From Piper betle (taxonomy: Eukaryota > Streptophyta > Magnoliopsida > Piperales > Piperaceae): 64,000 nucleotides of DNA. Location: positions 1 through 64,000 of the forward strand of contig JAURVB010012619.1 of the NCBI GenBank assembly GCA_033002965.1. The letters run 5' to 3'. Within the stretch, counting starts at the first letter, position 1, and every line of letters begins with the position of its first letter. A model generated the notes under the pieces. It was not told the DNA's origin and did no database searches. It saw nothing but the letters and a program-made list of their open reading frames with translations. Shown in pieces: positions 60,290 to 64,000 of the stretch. Made by a program: the position numbers and the translations under genes.

Positions 60290-63200
60290 GTCGAAAATGG
60301 AGGGAATCCGAGCTAGGTCTGGCTTTTCTAGAGAAGGAATGTTAGGTAGAAGAAGGCCGTAAACAAAGAAAAATCCTAGATAGGACTTGTGTCTGCTAAC
60401 ATATATATATATGATTCCAATACGTATGATGCAAAACCGCAAGAGAAAACGCTCCAACCAGAGCTAAAAACTACAAAGAACCAACCCCGGGACAGGAAAA
60501 CAAATAAAGGGAGGGGAGGGGTAAGGGATAGGAAGAACGGAGATCAAACGCTCAATTAAAAAGCAGACAAAGGAAAGACAAAAACACACGAATATATGAA
60601 TCAGTGATTATTCCCAAACAGTAGTCGAGATGCGATTCTCTTCGGCAAAAGGAGCGATCAAACCAGAGTGGCGCAGCTTGATGAATTGAATGAATCATTT
60701 AACGCTCCCAAAGTATCTAGCAACATCTACCGATATAGTCCATGAAACCACGCGCCAACCATTAACATCTCTCTTGACTATTACCCCGGCCCATCCCTTT
60801 CTAACCAGTGAGGGAGGCAGTACTTTTGCACAGGCTTTCGATTCTCAAGAGAGGCTGGCCCTCCTCCCCCTCTCGCCTTGCAACCAACAGATTTTGAGCA
60901 CAGAGGTCGGGTGGGAGAATTAATTTCTTGGTTTTTTTTTGAGGCATAGAGAAGGAAAGAACAAAGGCAGCCTTCTCGTTTCGTTGCACCCTTCCCACTC
61001 AGTTCAATATAAAGGGCTTTCAGTTTTACAGTTTTTTTTAGCTCCTTGGTTATAGAAATGTTTTTTTTTTTTGTACCGTGCAGTTAAATCTGATTTTGGG
61101 GCCTTTCTTCCCAAGACACTATCAAACTTCACGATCAGAATTTTAAATTTTTATTTTAATTTCAAAACTTAAAATAAACGATTTTAAACAAATTCTATCT
61201 TACTGTTTAACTCCGGGTCAAAGAAAAATAATATTTACAATATTAAAATATTAGGTAACCTGTAATAATAGTTTAACCCAATTAGATTATAATTAACATA
61301 TTGTGTTCTACTTTAGCATCTAAAATCAAGCTTGAACCTCAATTTTTTTAACAGTATTTAAAATAATTTCTGATAATATATTTAAAGTACTCAAAATGAA
61401 TAAACAAAATTATTACCCACTATATACTAGGGCATAAATATATTTTATTAGTGACTCGAAGTAATATCACCACCGGAAGGCATAATATGTTACCACAGGG
61501 AGGTTACAATTAAAAAAAGTTAGGAACACCTCTTCAATTTAGTGGGGTCCATAATATATATTTTTAATATATTCTTCTAAATAAAAGAAGAATTTAATAT
61601 TACCTTCCAAACTAATTAAAATATAATACAAATAAATATAATAAATTAATGATTATACTTTATTTTTTAAAATCAGTTAAAATCAATATCTAAAACATTA
61701 AATTATTATAATTTATGTCATTGTTTATTAGAGTTTATCTAAAAATATAAAATTTATCTGAATTATAATTTATTCCCTTGTGTTATTGAAAAAGTTTATT
61801 CTTTTTGAACTGAATTGCTGGTTTTTAAACTATTTTTTCGTTTTTTTCTCTGAATGAATATTACTTAATTAAATGCAACTATTGTTTTGCTTTGGGCTTT
61901 GAAAATAAAAATTGTTTTATGCCTTTCAATGATATTTTTTAGACTATTAAAAGATTGTATGTATGAAAAAAAGCGAAAAAATAATAACAATAATATATTT
62001 TTTATGAAAGATAATAAAAGTATTCAAGGTTTTGTAGCGTACCGAAAGACGACGTTGTCTTTGCATGGGTGGCGTTCAAACGTGGGAGAGGGGCATCGGT
62101 TTTTCTCCCCTTCTTCTTTGTCAGCTTTTTTATTTTTTTATTTTTCGTGCTATATTTTTTCTACTGCCCTCCTAAATCCTAATTTGACACGCATAGATTG
62201 GTTGTTTTTTATGTTTGCAGACACGTGAGGACTGGCGCGGATAATTGGGATTATCAATTTATTAGAGCAGGCCTATTCTTTTTAGTATCCACCTAAAATC
62301 ATAATAAGTATAATTTAAAGTGAATATACCTATCTATTTAGATTAGCATATTTTTTAAACTTAACAAGAATAACTTATTATTCGAACATTCTTAGGGATT
62401 GTTCTAACTTGAGGTGACATAAAATTATCCATACAGGTTAATTATTAACCTATTTTTTGCCTACTTTAATATCATTATATGTCTGTTGTATATATTTGTT
62501 AGCATCTTTCCTCTAATGTGTTAATTACTACCTTTAACCAAAGTAAAAACATTTGTAATACAAAATAAGTATATAAATTAATGTTTCTAGTCATTTTGTG
62601 AGAATCACCGAAAATTAAAATTAATTTTGTACTACATGTAATAAAAATAACTAAATGATCAAATCTCTAATATTCTCAAAAACCTCACATCATTAGCTAT
62701 ATATATATATATATATTTATTATTGGATTAGTTCAACGTCAATTTTTACACTGATTGATGACTTGTATATAAACTAATAAAAAATCGTATTTCTTAAGTT
62801 AATTTTTAGATTAATAAAAACTCATGATGCTTGACAAAAATCTTTTTGGAGTCCAAAGTATCCAACAATGGTATCCCCAGTTTACATCATGGTAAGTCAA
62901 CTAGTCTAATTTGGAGACTCTTGTAACCTCAATATAACATATTAGCTATAACACTCAGAAGTTGGATCATCTAAAAATTGGATCAAAATTGTTACGTGTC
63001 GAGTCGAGTTATGTTTAAATCGATTAATCAAAAAGACTCGAATGAGAACTAGACAAAGCAACCTTCTTGGCAATGGAAGACACCACTAATGTGCAATTAA
63101 CACTCAACAAGAAATAATAAATCAACGTGCATGACAACTTAATAAGAGGATTCGTGTAATTACATGACATATGAACACTCAAAATGCAATAGTAGTCAAA

Positions 63201-63587
63201 ATATGAATAGGTAAAATAAGGGGATGAATACAATAAAGTGACTATTGAAGTTAAAATCTAAACGTTTCATTAAGAGACTGGATGGTATATTTGATCTTCT
63301 GATACATAAGCTAGTTAGAGCATACATAACAATACATCAAATAAATACATGAACATGCATCAAGCACAGATAAAAGTACAAAAGAAAACAATGATGCGCT
63401 GAGCATAAGTGTGTGTAACAACAATTTATCCTTTTATCAAAGCCAACCCAACACATAGAAATAGAAGACCTACATATATAATAGGGAAAAATATAAGTAA
63501 TGAGTGTCACTGATCGGAAACATAATTAATGCAAATTGGCGGGAGAAATCTAATTTCTATGAGGAAGGAAAATTACATATAATTTCT
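60290..63587. other. AT-rich intergenic region upstream of the kinase
   Basis: The first few hundred bases beyond the kinase start are its presumed promoter. Further out the sequence is very AT-rich with a (TA)n tract at about 62699-62717. No gene or repeat boundary recognised. Confidence 0.5.
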
Positions 63588-63690
63588 GTAAGAACACTCA
63601 AAGGGCATCTACTGAGGAGCCATCAAGTTGCATACTTAATACCATCTCGAATTGAACTCGTGTTGCGTCACTCTCAGCAAGGATTGGTTG
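63588..63690 (+). repeat. Diverged fragment of the 3-kb LTR family
   Basis: GAACACTC...AGGGCA-CTACTGAGGAGCCA followed by GCATACTTAATACCATCTCG matches, with many changes, positions 2243-2310 of LTR A and 10116-10180 of LTR B. Ends are not defined. Confidence 0.55.
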
Positions 63691-64000
63691 TGTACCACAC
63701 AGATCTTGCCATGTCCCGAAATCTGATCGTCTAACAATTTGTGGGTCTTGTGGGGTCCACTTAGAGTATATATAATATATATATAGTTAGCAAACTTAGA
63801 TTGACATTCACAAAAATCGAAACTGATTCAAAGCCTATCAGTGACACTTTGGACGAAAATCAAGGCAAGAAATTTAAATGGGAAAAAACTATGAACTCAA
63901 TCAGATGAAAATTTGAGATTCAAATTAAACTTTGTTCTCAAGGGCAATTTGGTAGTCCAAAACCCTATGATTCATACAAAAGAAATACCATGAAAAAGCC

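Overview
This window is nuclear DNA from a flowering plant. The evidence is spliced plant genes (an ERD4/OSCA channel, CYP703A, a PINOID-type AGC kinase, a type-1 lipid transfer protein, an F-box/LRR protein), an intronless plant aromatic amino-acid decarboxylase, Copia and TRIM retroelements primed from tRNA-Met-like sites, SINEs, a hAT-type MITE and many (TA)n tracts. GC-rich coding sequence in the decarboxylase and kinase next to AT-rich spacers suggests a monocot or an early-diverging angiosperm. The species cannot be fixed from sequence alone. Gene models were built by hand from ORFs, splice consensus, phase and remembered family sequence.

Layout. From 1 to about 29.2 kb the window is mostly transposon. 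A GC-rich repeat with 255-bp tandem units is split by a 3.0-kb solo LTR (1533-4527, target duplication GGTGG). A decayed Copia element on the minus strand (about 6845-18832) is split by a reverse-oriented solo LTR of the same 3-kb family (7573-13472). That LTR is itself split by a third copy (9436-12360, target duplication GGATT). The Copia gag region also holds a TRIM with three LTRs and two internal segments (16893-17664, target duplication GTGCC). A LINE 3' remnant follows at 18.9-19.8 kb, then about 6 kb of quiet spacer, then a roughly 2-kb foldback (inverted-repeat) element with its own insertion (25.9-28.9 kb).

From 29.5 to 60.1 kb the window is genic: a tyrosine decarboxylase-like gene (+); a dead PPR gene (+); ERD4/OSCA3-type channel (-); a hAT MITE with a SINE head inside; a prolyl-oligopeptidase fragment; CYP703A (+); a type-1 nsLTP (+); an LTP-like relic (+); a coiled-coil protein of unknown function (-); an F-box/LRR gene (+); a SINE with a perfect 15-bp target duplication; and a PINOID-like kinase (-) whose last exon carries a one-base frameshift. 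From 60.3 to 64 kb is AT-rich spacer with a small relic of the 3-kb LTR family.

How the genes relate. They do not form an operon-like unit. The one plausible functional neighbourhood is CYP703A, which makes hydroxylated fatty acid for pollen-wall sporopollenin, about 0.7 kb upstream of a secreted lipid transfer protein on the same strand. Shared tapetum expression is an inference only. No bacterial, viral, CRISPR or organellar system was seen.
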